A stretch of DNA of 64,000 nucleotides from Stichopus chloronotus (taxonomy: Eukaryota; Echinodermata; Holothuroidea; Aspidochirotida; Stichopodidae), in assembly GCA_021234535.1 (NCBI GenBank), contig CM037836.1, positions 15,855,111 to 15,919,110 of the forward strand, given 5' to 3'. Shown here piece by piece: positions 47,001 through 50,514 of the stretch (positions within the stretch are counted from its first letter, which is position 1; every line of letters begins with the position of its first letter). A model generated the notes under the pieces. The model ran no database searches and was not told the DNA's origin. It saw nothing but the letters and a program-made list of their open reading frames with translations. The translations under genes were made by a program, and so were the position numbers.

Positions 47001-48216
47001 TAAGTGGGAATGATACTCGTTATAAAGTATAGCACACATATGCTAAACCTCTTTTCTGAATATATTACATAAGAGCTGGTTACCTGATCCTGAATTCTGG
47101 TGTTTTATCACAATAACTTTACTTCCAGAGAAAATTAGTGTTGCAAAAGCTGAATAATTGTCCTGTGTGTTGACAAGCATCATTGCTACTTTTGTTGAAA
47201 ATATTGCAAGTCTTTCATGTCATGAACAGTGTTTGGACCGGGTCCAACATTGTACCAAGGTACCTGCAGTCCATAGTTGGTTGAAAAAGTATCGTTTTAA
47301 GTTTCTTTTGTCACATGTGCAATACACAAACCACCCATCTGCTGGAAGTTAAACATCTGATCAGTCACACTCAGCTGTCACAGTCACATCATCAAATGAT
47401 CAGTCACAATACATGCTGACAGAGCTAATCGTATGTCTTGAATGTGGAGTACACAAACAAACATCTTGGTTGGTGGCCCTCCACAGTGTTTTCCAATGAC
47501 AACTGTGTGCTTGAAAGGAAAACTTAAAAGTGAGTTTCCTATTGCAACAGAATTATGATGTTCAAGATTCAAGCAAGTACATGATAACATGTACAACATA
47601 AACGCTATGTTCATACACGAAAGGTATCAAAGACGTCTTCCTTTCACTTGACAAGAGTGCTAAAGTGATACAACAATTTCAAATGATACCAGAACAGTCA
47701 GCCTAAAGATATTTCTTTTATTACAGACTAAAATCAAAAATCCCTCAAAGGGAAAAAAGTGGTTCGCAACAGAGTTCCGGAGTCCCAACACCAAAGGAGT
47801 CACAGTCACCAAAGGATGGGAAGGCTGCCAACCCACAGCAACTAGCTCAGGCACTTCGAAGGCTGTCGACGAAGCCAGGAGCTAAGTCCAAGATACCGTC
47901 CATAAACATCTCGGAGGATAGACGCAAATCGCGTGACATGCCAGAGGTAAGCGGCTACGATGAGAGCAGGAGGACTTCCCTTAACGACTTAGAGGCCAGG
48001 ATTCAGAGGCTCTCCTCTTCCCAGCAAAAGTCCATGAAAGATTTGAGAAAGTCGTCGTTGAAACCAGAATCGGACAGCAAGTCCAGCGAGAAGACAACAC
48101 CGAGGAAGCAAGCCCACTTTGTGCTGCCCTCAAGCAAGAAGTTTGACAAATCGCCAGCCTCTACACTGTCTGCAAGTTTAGGCAGCTCTAGAAGAGATGA
48201 AAAAAGGGAGAAATAA
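10814..48216 (+). CDS. Long coiled-coil protein, 31 coding exons, about 1,666 aa, one frame break
   Basis: The gene model was assembled by joining exons with GT-AG boundaries and consistent phases. Residues 1-150 are a low-complexity Ser/Pro/Gly-rich head. Residues about 150-1500 are nearly continuous heptad coiled coil rich in Glu, Lys, Gln and Leu, with almost no Pro. Residues about 1504-1666 are a basic Ser/Lys-rich tail ending SSRRDEKREK. Cys pairs (CxxC) occur at residues 766-769 and 1450-1453, and SKIP motifs at about 1507-1510 and 1558-1561. No signal peptide, membrane segment or catalytic domain is visible. The family is not recognised: the tail phrase RRTSLNDLEARI is faintly like part of vertebrate CCDC158, but that is too weak to name it. 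A cytoskeletal, centrosomal or ciliary scaffold is inferred from composition. Exon 19 contains a frame change with a stop in this assembly. The gene converges with ARB2A. Confidence 0.88.
11372..11548. repeat. Tandem duplication, 93-bp period, 2 copies, with a CRE in copy 1
   Basis: GAAAGTAAAATA starts at 11372 and again at 11465. Both copies continue with GACAG-CAGC..., an AACTTCACA or ACGTCACA block, and an AGAGCT-GAAGTCTT end. Only copy 1 has the perfect palindrome TGACGTCA (11407-11414); copy 2 has TAACTTCA there. The pair lies in intron 1. Confidence 0.7.
12062..12260 (+). repeat. Interspersed repeat copy with GT microsatellite and GGAGGTCAAA block
   Basis: A GTGTGTATGTATGTG run is followed by CTTGTAAACATGATATCT, AAGAAGGG and, further on, GGTGGAGGTCAAAT. 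The same ordered blocks occur at 24.06-24.20 kb (CTTGTAAACACGTTATCT, AAGAAGGG, GTGAAGGTCAAAG), so the two loci are clear copies of one family. It lies in intron 1. Confidence 0.75.
14813..14967 (+). CDS. Coiled-coil gene, coding exon 2 (residues 64-114, codon 115 split)
   Basis: The acceptor is TTCCCACAG and the donor is AAG|GTAAAC. The exon opens with a charged helix (REQNKRKETEAEVAALKK), then a Gly/Pro-rich linker with YDIPGHAPNPLL. Its 155 bases leave two bases of an Arg codon for exon 3. Confidence 0.85.
16454..16706 (+). CDS. Coiled-coil gene, coding exon 3 (residues 115-199)
   Basis: The acceptor CATCCAG supplies the G that completes the split Arg codon. The exon encodes a Ser/Pro-rich stretch (KSPSQIRPPSP) and then the start of the coiled coil (ALKNLRDAMYESEQRRLALV). 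The donor is CAG|GTAGGA, phase 0. GC content is clearly above that of the flanking introns. Confidence 0.88.
17033..17110 (+). repeat. tRNA-like SINE fragment
   Basis: A good A-box-like string TGGCCAAGTGG (17041-17051) is followed about 45 bases on by a poor B-box-like GGACTGGATTG. No cloverleaf can be drawn confidently, so I call it a tRNA-derived repeat and not a tRNA gene. It lies just left of the target duplication of the 17.2-18.0 kb element. Confidence 0.35.
17173..17995. mobile_element. Non-autonomous TIR element, 823 bp, with 9-bp target duplication
   Basis: The left end reads GTAACCGGTTGTTTT and the reverse complement of the right end reads GTTACCGGTCGTTTT. The 9-base direct repeat ATTTGAAGT flanks it (17163-17171 and 17996-18004). 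Subterminal sequence on the left repeats ACCAGTTCGCCCC-like units (17220-17330), mirrored on the right by GGGGGCGAACTTGCAAG-like units (17870-17975). No transposase is encoded. A 9-bp duplication fits Mutator-like elements; an 8-bp class such as hAT is the alternative. It lies in intron 3. Confidence 0.85.
18408..18491 (+). CDS. Coiled-coil gene, coding exon 4 (residues 200-227)
   Basis: The acceptor is CTCCATAG and the donor is CAG|GTGAGA. These 28 codons, phase 0 on both sides, read as continuous coil (KRLVESETKLNDTHHTLEGL). The exon could be skipped without a frameshift. Confidence 0.88.
19217..19314 (+). CDS. Coiled-coil gene, coding exon 5 (residues 228-259, codon 260 split)
   Basis: The acceptor is TTTGTCAG and the donor is CAG|GTAAGG. 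It encodes coil beginning SLQKKVLDLEQGIEQ and ends with two bases of an Arg codon that exon 6 completes. Confidence 0.88.
19809..19953 (+). CDS. Coiled-coil gene, coding exon 6 (residues 260-308)
   Basis: The acceptor is CCTGACAG and the donor is CAG|GTAAGT. One base completes Arg260, followed by 48 codons of coil starting VDELEREMKSYGSLQ. The phase closes to 0. Confidence 0.9.
20024..20054. repeat. GACA microsatellite
   Basis: About seven uninterrupted GACA units lie in the intron shortly after exon 6. Confidence 0.9.
20172..20285 (+). CDS. Coiled-coil gene, coding exon 7 (residues 309-346)
   Basis: The acceptor is ATGTTCAG and the donor is CAG|GTAACG. It has 38 codons, phase 0 at both ends, with coil containing LKESLNILRGKNEKLEAA. 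Confidence 0.9.
21360..21690 (+). repeat. Dispersed repeat, copy A (related copy at 44.49-44.85 kb)
   Basis: Shared ordered blocks with the 44.5-kb locus include TGTGGACACAGAATGA, ATAATTTGT..CCCAAACTTTCAAAA and GAATGGTTTAA. The order and spacing are similar in both, so these are diverged copies of one interspersed element. No open frame is conserved. Confidence 0.7.
21742..21867 (+). CDS. Coiled-coil gene, coding exon 8 (residues 347-388)
   Basis: The acceptor is CCCACCAG and the donor is CAG|GTATTT. It has 42 codons, phase 0, with coil including SSSERTIGDLTQQVENL. Confidence 0.9.
21868..24001. other. Intron 8, left part: nothing recognised
   Basis: I see no gene or strong repeat in about 2.1 kb of AT-rich sequence. 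Short antisense open frames at 22.4-22.9 kb have no conserved character and no splice context. Confidence 0.5.
24002..24250 (+). repeat. Interspersed repeat copy with GT microsatellite and perfect DR1 motif
   Basis: A GTGTGTGTATGTATGTGTG run (24006 onward) precedes CTTGTAAACACGTTATCT, AAGAAGGG and an AGGTCA-rich block. AGGTCAAAGGTCA sits at 24184-24196, followed by two more GGGTCAA half-sites. It is the best-preserved + strand copy of the family in the window. Confidence 0.8.
24184..24196 (+). promoter_or_regulatory. Perfect DR1 nuclear-receptor motif in a repeat
   Basis: AGGTCA-A-AGGTCA is the consensus direct repeat spaced by one, known to bind HNF4, RXR dimers and COUP-TF. Here it is part of an interspersed repeat. 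Binding is inference only. Confidence 0.4.
24400..24567 (+). CDS. Coiled-coil gene, coding exon 9 (residues 389-444)
   Basis: The acceptor is TCTCGGTAG and the donor is AGT|GTGAGT. It has 56 codons, phase 0. The coil carries two Cys (EEKCADLNSKCISSL) and a Met/Gln-rich end. Confidence 0.9.
25120..25245 (+). CDS. Coiled-coil gene, coding exon 10 (residues 445-486)
   Basis: The acceptor is GTGATCCAG and the donor is AAG|GTAACA. It has 42 codons, phase 0, with an Ala/Lys/Glu-rich heptad coil (QRKLAAEKAEEDSEKM). Confidence 0.9.
25883..26050 (+). CDS. Coiled-coil gene, coding exon 11 (residues 487-542)
   Basis: The acceptor is TTATTTTAG and the donor is AAG|GTGGGT. It has 56 codons, phase 0. The coil includes a QQQQ run and WEGEAKRIAAERDGL. 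Confidence 0.9.
26835..26972 (+). CDS. Coiled-coil gene, coding exon 12 (residues 543-588)
   Basis: The acceptor is an uncommon AAG (CCTTTTCAAG) and the donor is ACG|GTCAGT. It has 46 codons, phase 0. The coil begins SLEIAKEDFAMERSQLEEK. Confidence 0.85.
27475..27636 (+). CDS. Coiled-coil gene, coding exon 13 (residues 589-642)
   Basis: The acceptor is again AAG (CTTTATGAAG). An upstream TTAG would bring an in-frame TGA into the exon, so AAG is preferred. It has 54 codons, phase 0, donor CAG|GTATTA. The coil includes HQEEVEEWKTTCDRLSSNL. Confidence 0.87.
27784..27963 (+). CDS. Coiled-coil gene, coding exon 14 (residues 643-702)
   Basis: A strong T-tract precedes acceptor GCTCAG; the donor is CAG|GTATTT. 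It has 60 codons, phase 0, with regular heptads (ISELKVNLQDAINKQEKLL). Confidence 0.92.
28435..28514 (+). CDS. Coiled-coil gene, coding exon 15 (residues 703-728, codon 729 split)
   Basis: The acceptor is CCCTGACAG and the donor is GA|GTGAGT. A short Gly/Pro break (AAGVPKHS) interrupts the coil before it resumes. It ends with GA of a Glu codon. Confidence 0.88.
28788..29210 (+). repeat. Direct repeat pair (28788-28870 and 29130-29210)
   Basis: Both copies read GCCATGG..., CTTTCATGAACA or CTTCATGAACAG, GGATGCCTA or AGATACCTA, CAAGCT/TAAGCT, CATGGTTACC and GTAGTAGGT. The copies start about 342 bases apart in intron 15. Confidence 0.7.
29370..30024 (+). repeat. Minisatellite of about 25-bp units, split by an inserted element
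   Basis: Units of the type AGTCTCATATATTGGTGTAT recur from 29370 to 29540 and from 29862 to 30024. Between them is a 310-320-bp block of different sequence (repeated AAAGTCATGGAAA). The array stops about 37 bases before the exon 16 acceptor. Confidence 0.75.
29541..29861. mobile_element. Candidate small element inserted in the minisatellite
   Basis: The block starts CAGGGTCCCTGCT and ends CAGGATCCCTGCT. These near-palindromic ends can act both as direct and as inverted repeats. The interior has AAAGTCATGGAAAAGTCATGG. Related CCTTGAAAAGTCCTTGAA text occurs at 41.66-41.76 and 42.57-42.60 kb. No coding capacity is seen. Confidence 0.5.
30061..30250 (+). CDS. Coiled-coil gene, coding exon 16 (residues 729-792) with CxxC
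   Basis: The acceptor is CCATCACAG and the donor is AAG|GTACAT. One base completes Glu729. After a helical start the exon has a non-helical Gly/Ser/Thr stretch. Then CERC (residues 766-769, 30170-30181) sits at the start of a new coil (YQEQVNNLKQMNKLLTEKL). Confidence 0.9.
30768..31092. repeat. Foldback-like inverted array, 41-bp units
   Basis: In the right arm AAGATTTTCG recurs at 30945, 30986, 31027 and 31068, an exact 41-base period. The left arm (30768-30895) carries the same units reversed (CGAAAATCTT, ACTTTTCGTATG). Units themselves hold TTCGAAAA and CGTACG palindromes. The whole can fold into one long hairpin centred near 30.91 kb. It lies in intron 16, about 90 bases from exon 17. 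Confidence 0.8.
31183..31391 (+). CDS. Coiled-coil gene, coding exon 17 (residues 793-861, codon 862 split)
   Basis: The acceptor follows a long T-tract (TTTGCAG) and the donor is CA|GTAAGG. The coil includes HKSLENLNNMLNQKINQLEK. It ends with CA of a Gln codon. Confidence 0.9.
32009..32154 (+). CDS. Coiled-coil gene, coding exon 18 (residues 862-910, codon 911 split)
   Basis: The acceptor is TTCTTGCAG and the donor is AAGG|GTAAGC. The coil (YEGLKQQYAELQNTHRQLL) gives way to a Ser/Pro hinge (LGMTSSSPVKK). It ends with one base of an Asp codon. Confidence 0.88.
32257..32520. repeat. Tandem repeat, about 88-bp unit, 2.5-3 copies
   Basis: GTGCAACCAATAAAC at 32257 recurs as GTGACCAATAAAC at 32346 and GTGCAACCAAT at 32431. 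Each copy also holds AATGCCATAGCCAAC and AGTCAC-TGAACC. It lies in intron 18. Confidence 0.75.
32774..32897 (+). CDS. Coiled-coil gene, coding exon 19 with a frame break (residues about 911-951)
   Basis: The acceptor is CTCTGCAG and the donor is ATAA|GTAAGT. In the frame set by exon 18 it reads coil (DLRKFRQENEILQRQIELL) and then meets TAA at 32866-32868. In the next frame the distal part is open (SDNGKKRAEDRI) and ends in the phase exon 20 needs. One surplus base between about 32838 and 32860 explains this. Sequencing error, a real allele, or a terminal exon of a short isoform are all possible. Confidence 0.75.
33151..33202 (+). CDS. Coiled-coil gene, coding exon 20 (residues 952-968, codon 969 split)
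   Basis: The acceptor is ATATACAG and the donor is AAG|GTACAT. This 52-base exon encodes DLERELVELQKQLTIE, in frame only if exon 19 ends in phase 1. Confidence 0.85.
33642..33891 (+). CDS. Coiled-coil gene, coding exon 21 (residues 969-1052)
   Basis: The acceptor is CATCTGCAG and the donor is AAG|GTAATG. It has 83 full codons of strongly charged coil (LKRQIEDRDQIIKQLQTDV, then EKRREMERLLQEKEEW). Its last 12 bases are also the first bases of a 73-bp tandem array running into the intron. Confidence 0.9.
33880..34500 (+). repeat. 73-bp tandem array that begins inside exon 21 and carries its donor region
   Basis: The segment starting CTGGAGATAAAG recurs with starts at 33880, 33953, 34026 and 34099, exactly 73 bases apart. 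More diverged copies start near 34174, 34241 and 34387. Unit 1 spans the exon 21 end and its donor. Units 2 and later carry degraded donor-like text (GTTAAGAA, GGTGTTGA, GGAATTTC). Confidence 0.85.
35121..35273 (+). CDS. Coiled-coil gene, coding exon 22 (residues 1053-1103)
   Basis: The acceptor is the second of a tandem pair, TTTTCAGTAG. Using the first AG would put TAG in frame. It has 51 codons, phase 0, donor CAG|GTAAAG. The coil starts VHELQLLLDQLKGEK. Confidence 0.88.
35939..36166 (+). CDS. Coiled-coil gene, coding exon 23 (residues 1104-1179)
   Basis: The acceptor is CGATTCAG and the donor is CAG|GTGAGG. It has 76 codons, phase 0, with very regular charged coil (KENEISEMRQEIQRKNDEV). 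Confidence 0.92.
36411..36758 (+). CDS. Coiled-coil gene, coding exon 24 (residues 1180-1295)
   Basis: The acceptor is AAG (TTTGTAAG) and the donor is AAG|GTGAGT. At 116 codons it is the largest purely coiled-coil exon (LTSIVEKQENEISVLREEV, ending EAEKSNKPGMK). A 152-codon open frame on the opposite strand is its antisense shadow. Confidence 0.9.
37430..37561 (+). CDS. Coiled-coil gene, coding exon 25 (residues 1296-1339)
   Basis: The acceptor is TTCCAACAG and the donor is TCG|GTAAGA. It has 44 codons, phase 0 (MDEVEQELFEVRSELQRV). Confidence 0.92.
38841..38905 (+). CDS. Coiled-coil gene, coding exon 26 (residues 1340-1360, codon 1361 split)
   Basis: The acceptor is TATTTGCAG and the donor is AAG|GTAAGT. 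A short coil exon (NYKLQKEVKLLTKDKEAEIQ) ending with AG of an Arg codon. Confidence 0.88.
39604..39691 (+). CDS. Coiled-coil gene, coding exon 27 (residues 1361-1390)
   Basis: The phase of exon 26 selects the acceptor AAATCAG over the TGTAG ten bases earlier. That choice gives SLAELQQKLDQQLNENSIL and phase 0 at donor AGG|GTATGT. The earlier AG would shift into a stop. Confidence 0.85.
39692..44289. other. Intron 27, about 4.6 kb, repeat-rich
   Basis: G-rich element ends occur near 39.80-39.84 kb (GTAGCCAGGGGGGGGTC, then AACGTTCGAACGA), at 40.31-40.35 kb (ATAGCCAAGGAGGGGG) and at 41.88-41.91 kb. CCTTGAAAAGT repeats lie at 41.66-41.76 kb, and tRNA-like modules at 43.1-43.9 kb. Open frames near 40.3-41.1 kb show no known transposon domain. 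Confidence 0.55.
43110..43935 (-). repeat. Cluster of four degenerate tRNA-like modules
   Basis: On the - strand, module 1 (43195-43110) has TGGCCAAGCGGTGAGAGG and GGTCCAATCCC. Module 2 (43535-43455) has CAGTGGTCAGTACTACTGCC and GGTTCTAAACC. Module 3 (43795-43738) has CTCAGTGGTAGAGCACTTG. Module 4 (43935-43860) has a weaker A-box and AGTTCCAAGCC. These resemble RNA polymerase III A and B boxes at tRNA-like spacing. No intact cloverleaf is apparent, so SINE remnants or tRNA pseudogenes are more likely than working tRNAs. Confidence 0.45.
44290..44318 (+). CDS. Coiled-coil gene, micro-exon 28 (residues 1391-1399, codon 1400 split)
   Basis: The acceptor ATTTCACAG and the consensus donor GAG|GTAAGT flank 29 bases coding KGSSDGRIR plus two bases. 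It is proposed because exon 27 ends in phase 0 while exon 29 needs phase 2, and this segment bridges them exactly. It is the only piece of the model chosen mainly for phase. Confidence 0.6.
44490..44850 (+). repeat. Dispersed repeat, copy B (related copy at 21.36-21.69 kb)
   Basis: It shares TGTGGACACAGAATGA, ACCCAAACTTTCAAAA and GAATGGTTTAA with the 21-kb copy, in the same order and orientation. Confidence 0.7.
45630..45766 (+). CDS. Coiled-coil gene, coding exon 29 (residues 1400-1445)
   Basis: A T-tract and CCCCACAG form the acceptor. The first base completes Arg1400, followed by LEDKVKDQIEEIQGLNKQL and 26 more coil residues. Donor GTGTGT leaves one base of an Asp codon. Confidence 0.88.
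46505..46679 (+). CDS. Coiled-coil gene, coding exon 30 (residues 1446-1503) with second CxxC
   Basis: The acceptor is CTTCCCAG and the donor is AC|GTAAGT. It opens with CKNC (residues 1450-1453, 46516-46527), followed by the last coil (LKKQKSTLEEENDDLIREV). It ends in a Gln/Lys/Thr linker. Confidence 0.9.
47727..48216 (+). CDS. Coiled-coil gene, last exon 31 (residues 1504-1666), basic tail with two SKIP motifs
   Basis: The acceptor is TATTACAG. The tail is basic and Ser/Lys/Pro-rich. SKIP occurs at 47734-47745 (in LKSKIPQRE) and at 47887-47898 (in AKSKIPSIN), both flanked by basic residues as in EB1-binding SxIP motifs. Further on is RRTSLNDLEARIQRL, then a long Ser/Lys region. The stop is TAA at 48214-48216. 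Confidence 0.92.
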
Positions 48217-48794
48217 CCGGTGTGCTAAATCGATAGGAAAATTAAACAATAGTGAGCCGGTTTCATGTGCTCTCAATTCTTGGAGGAATATATATTTCAT
48301 TAACAAATACTACATCTTTCAGATTTATTTTACCCAAGAGAATCATTTTTTTTGGCATCTTAACATTCCTCATATTTTCACCTTGATATTGCTCTGTAAC
48401 TAAGAGACATTCTATGCAGGGTAAGAATCAACCATGTATGAAATTTATGATCCATTTAACAATGTGATAATTCCCTTTTATAATATGGAATTATCAGATA
48501 TCTACACCTGAAATGCTGATAGCCATTACTAAGGTATTTCAAAACAATTTTTAAATTATATACCAACTAGCTGGTAGGAACCAGTGTTATGCTGTGATCT
48601 ACTGTAATACTAAACAAGATGCTATAACATTGCTATAACATACTAAACAAGATGCTATAACAGATGCTATAACATTCTATTACTGTGCATATTATGAATA
48701 TACTTTGCATATTGATTGTTTTCTTTCCAACACCTTGTACCAGCACCTTGCTTATCTCTGTTGTTTTTACTTTGTTTCTTGCAGTGTGTGCTAG

Positions 48795-48799
<5 letters not shown>

Positions 48800-48832
<33 letters not shown>
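48800..48832. repeat. TA dinucleotide microsatellite
   Basis: About 16 uninterrupted TA units, probably inside the 3' UTR of the coiled-coil gene. Confidence 0.92.
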
Positions 48833-48834
<2 letters not shown>

Positions 48835-49017
48835 ATATCAGTGAGTAGTTTTAATATGTATCTTGATAACCATAGTTTTTGGTTTGCCATCGCTGGCTGA
48901 CTTCAGAATCTTCCATCACACTAATGTGAACAATAAGTGTGCTGTATTCTCATCATGGACCACAAAGTATATTTATCTCCCAATGAGTGCATTTAAAGAA
49001 AAAGGATGAAATGTGTA

Positions 49018-49035
49018 AATAAATGGATGAATAAA
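49018..49035 (+). terminator. Two poly(A) signals AATAAA
   Basis: Two canonical hexamers start 12 bases apart. They are the best candidates for the 3' end of the coiled-coil transcript. Confidence 0.45.
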
Positions 49036-49040
49036 ATTTA

Positions 49041-50386
49041 CGGAGACATTTTGTAGTAAACACAATCCCTTCTCCCTCGGATTTTTCCAACATTTAAATT
49101 TCTTCATTCGTAGTTGCTTCACAATCCCCAAAGGCCTCCAGTGTCGCCTCAGTTGCAATAAACCAAGACAAATCTAATAAATTCAGTTTTGAACTTAACA
49201 AGTGTGTAGGTGGATGTGGTGGGTGTTCAAGTCCAATTAGTTTTGTGAATATAAGCTAACAAAGACTGCTCATAAAAAGAAAACTTGACTGTTCCCTTGA
49301 TTTGCTAACAGGTAAGTTTACAATCACATTGAAATATTTCAAAGGAATATGCTGAGATTCACACTTGACAAAAACTTGAACTACTGCCTTCACATTTGCT
49401 TATGACACATCCAAAGGTACTCCATCAGTTAACAAACTAGCCAAGTAATCTTTAGTGTTGCCTTACCAAAACAAAAAAAAAGGAGAAAGGACGAAAAAGA
49501 TATTAAATGCCACCAATAAAGCTGGTGTGTAATATTAAATATTACATGCCAGCTATCACTACCGTTTCCCATAGGTAAATTGATAGATAATTGACACAAC
49601 ATTCAGATGTGAAGTTCAACCAACTTGAATGTTTTCATATACCATCTTGGTAACATTTCAAACTTTGACCTTTTATAAACTGCCATGGAAACATGTCGAC
49701 CATCTGCTGGTAGGAGGCTTCAGAGTTTGCGAGCTTGACCAACTCTTGGTATATTTGCAAAAGCAGGTAGACTTTTCCCATGTTATATATAGTTCAGCTA
49801 GGTCTGATAGTTCACTTGACTTTTAATACTATGATCTTCTTAAGCCTACTACTGACCCTCCTCCACTCCCAAGGGATACCTTTTAAACCAAAGGAAGTTA
49901 CCACCTATGCCCAAGCTTAAAGAATTTTTCAGATTTTCACATCTGTTGACCTTAAAAAGAAACTGGAAGGCACTTCCATTCACCTCAACAAAGACTAAAT
50001 GTTAATTATGAAACAAAAATCAACTTTCATTTCTCCAAATATTTGGGTTAGAAAGTAGCAAAGTGAACCCACACACAAACAAACATACATATGCTGGGAA
50101 TCACAAAGGCCTTGATTGTTATGTTTGTCAATATATCACAGCTGGTGTCTGTTCATTTTGTTGGTCTCTGTTTACTGTCCTTCTAAAAGTAGAACGTTCT
50201 GGGACAAAGCAAGGCCATTATGTTGATGCAGTAGCAGTAGTAGTAGAGTGCCTATCACCAACAGAAGTACTCCTGAACCGTTTGATCTTCATGCGTTCAT
50301 TCATACATTCATTAATTCATACATTAATTCATACATTCATGCATACATACTCGAAATTCCAAACAATACTTGCCTGCATGCACTGA
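49041..50386. other. Convergent intergenic region / ARB2A 3' UTR
   Basis: No coding exon is seen. On the - strand the ARB2A 3' UTR runs leftward from 50386. The only poly(A)-like signal noticed is a variant ATTAAA (TTTAAT on the + strand at 49822-49827). Confidence 0.4.
50290..50349. repeat. ATTC/ATAC tetranucleotide repeat
   Basis: Imperfect ATTCATTCATACATTC-type units lie about 40 bases beyond the ARB2A stop, in its 3' UTR. Confidence 0.8.
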
Positions 50387-50514
50387 TCAGAGTTCATCCT
50401 TGTTGGAAGATGTTTCCTCCTCCTCTCTGGACCGCCTCTTCTCCAGCCTCTCAGCTAAGTGCCTAAAAACAGAGTCTATGCTCTTCCATGATGTCTCTAT
50501 GTGTTCCGTCGTTC
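50387..50514 (-). CDS. ARB2A: ARB2A last exon, ends in KDEL
   Basis: Read on the - strand, the acceptor CGTTTCAG precedes two bases that complete a Gly codon. Then TTEHIETSWKSIDSVFRHL follows, a charged segment (AERLEKRRSREEEE), and the terminus SSNKDEL with stop TGA at 50389-50387. The SWKS motif matches the end of the Arb2 domain in vertebrate ARB2A. KDEL is the canonical ER-retrieval tetrapeptide; the vertebrate protein ends in the related HEEL. Confidence 0.9.

Larger units (their letters stand above)
48217..49040 (+). other. 3' UTR of the coiled-coil gene (extent inferred)
   Basis: There is no further splice-linked coding sequence after the stop. The first clear poly(A) signals are AATAAA at 49018-49023 and 49030-49035, giving an inferred 3' UTR of about 0.83 kb that would include a TA microsatellite. 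Confidence 0.5.
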
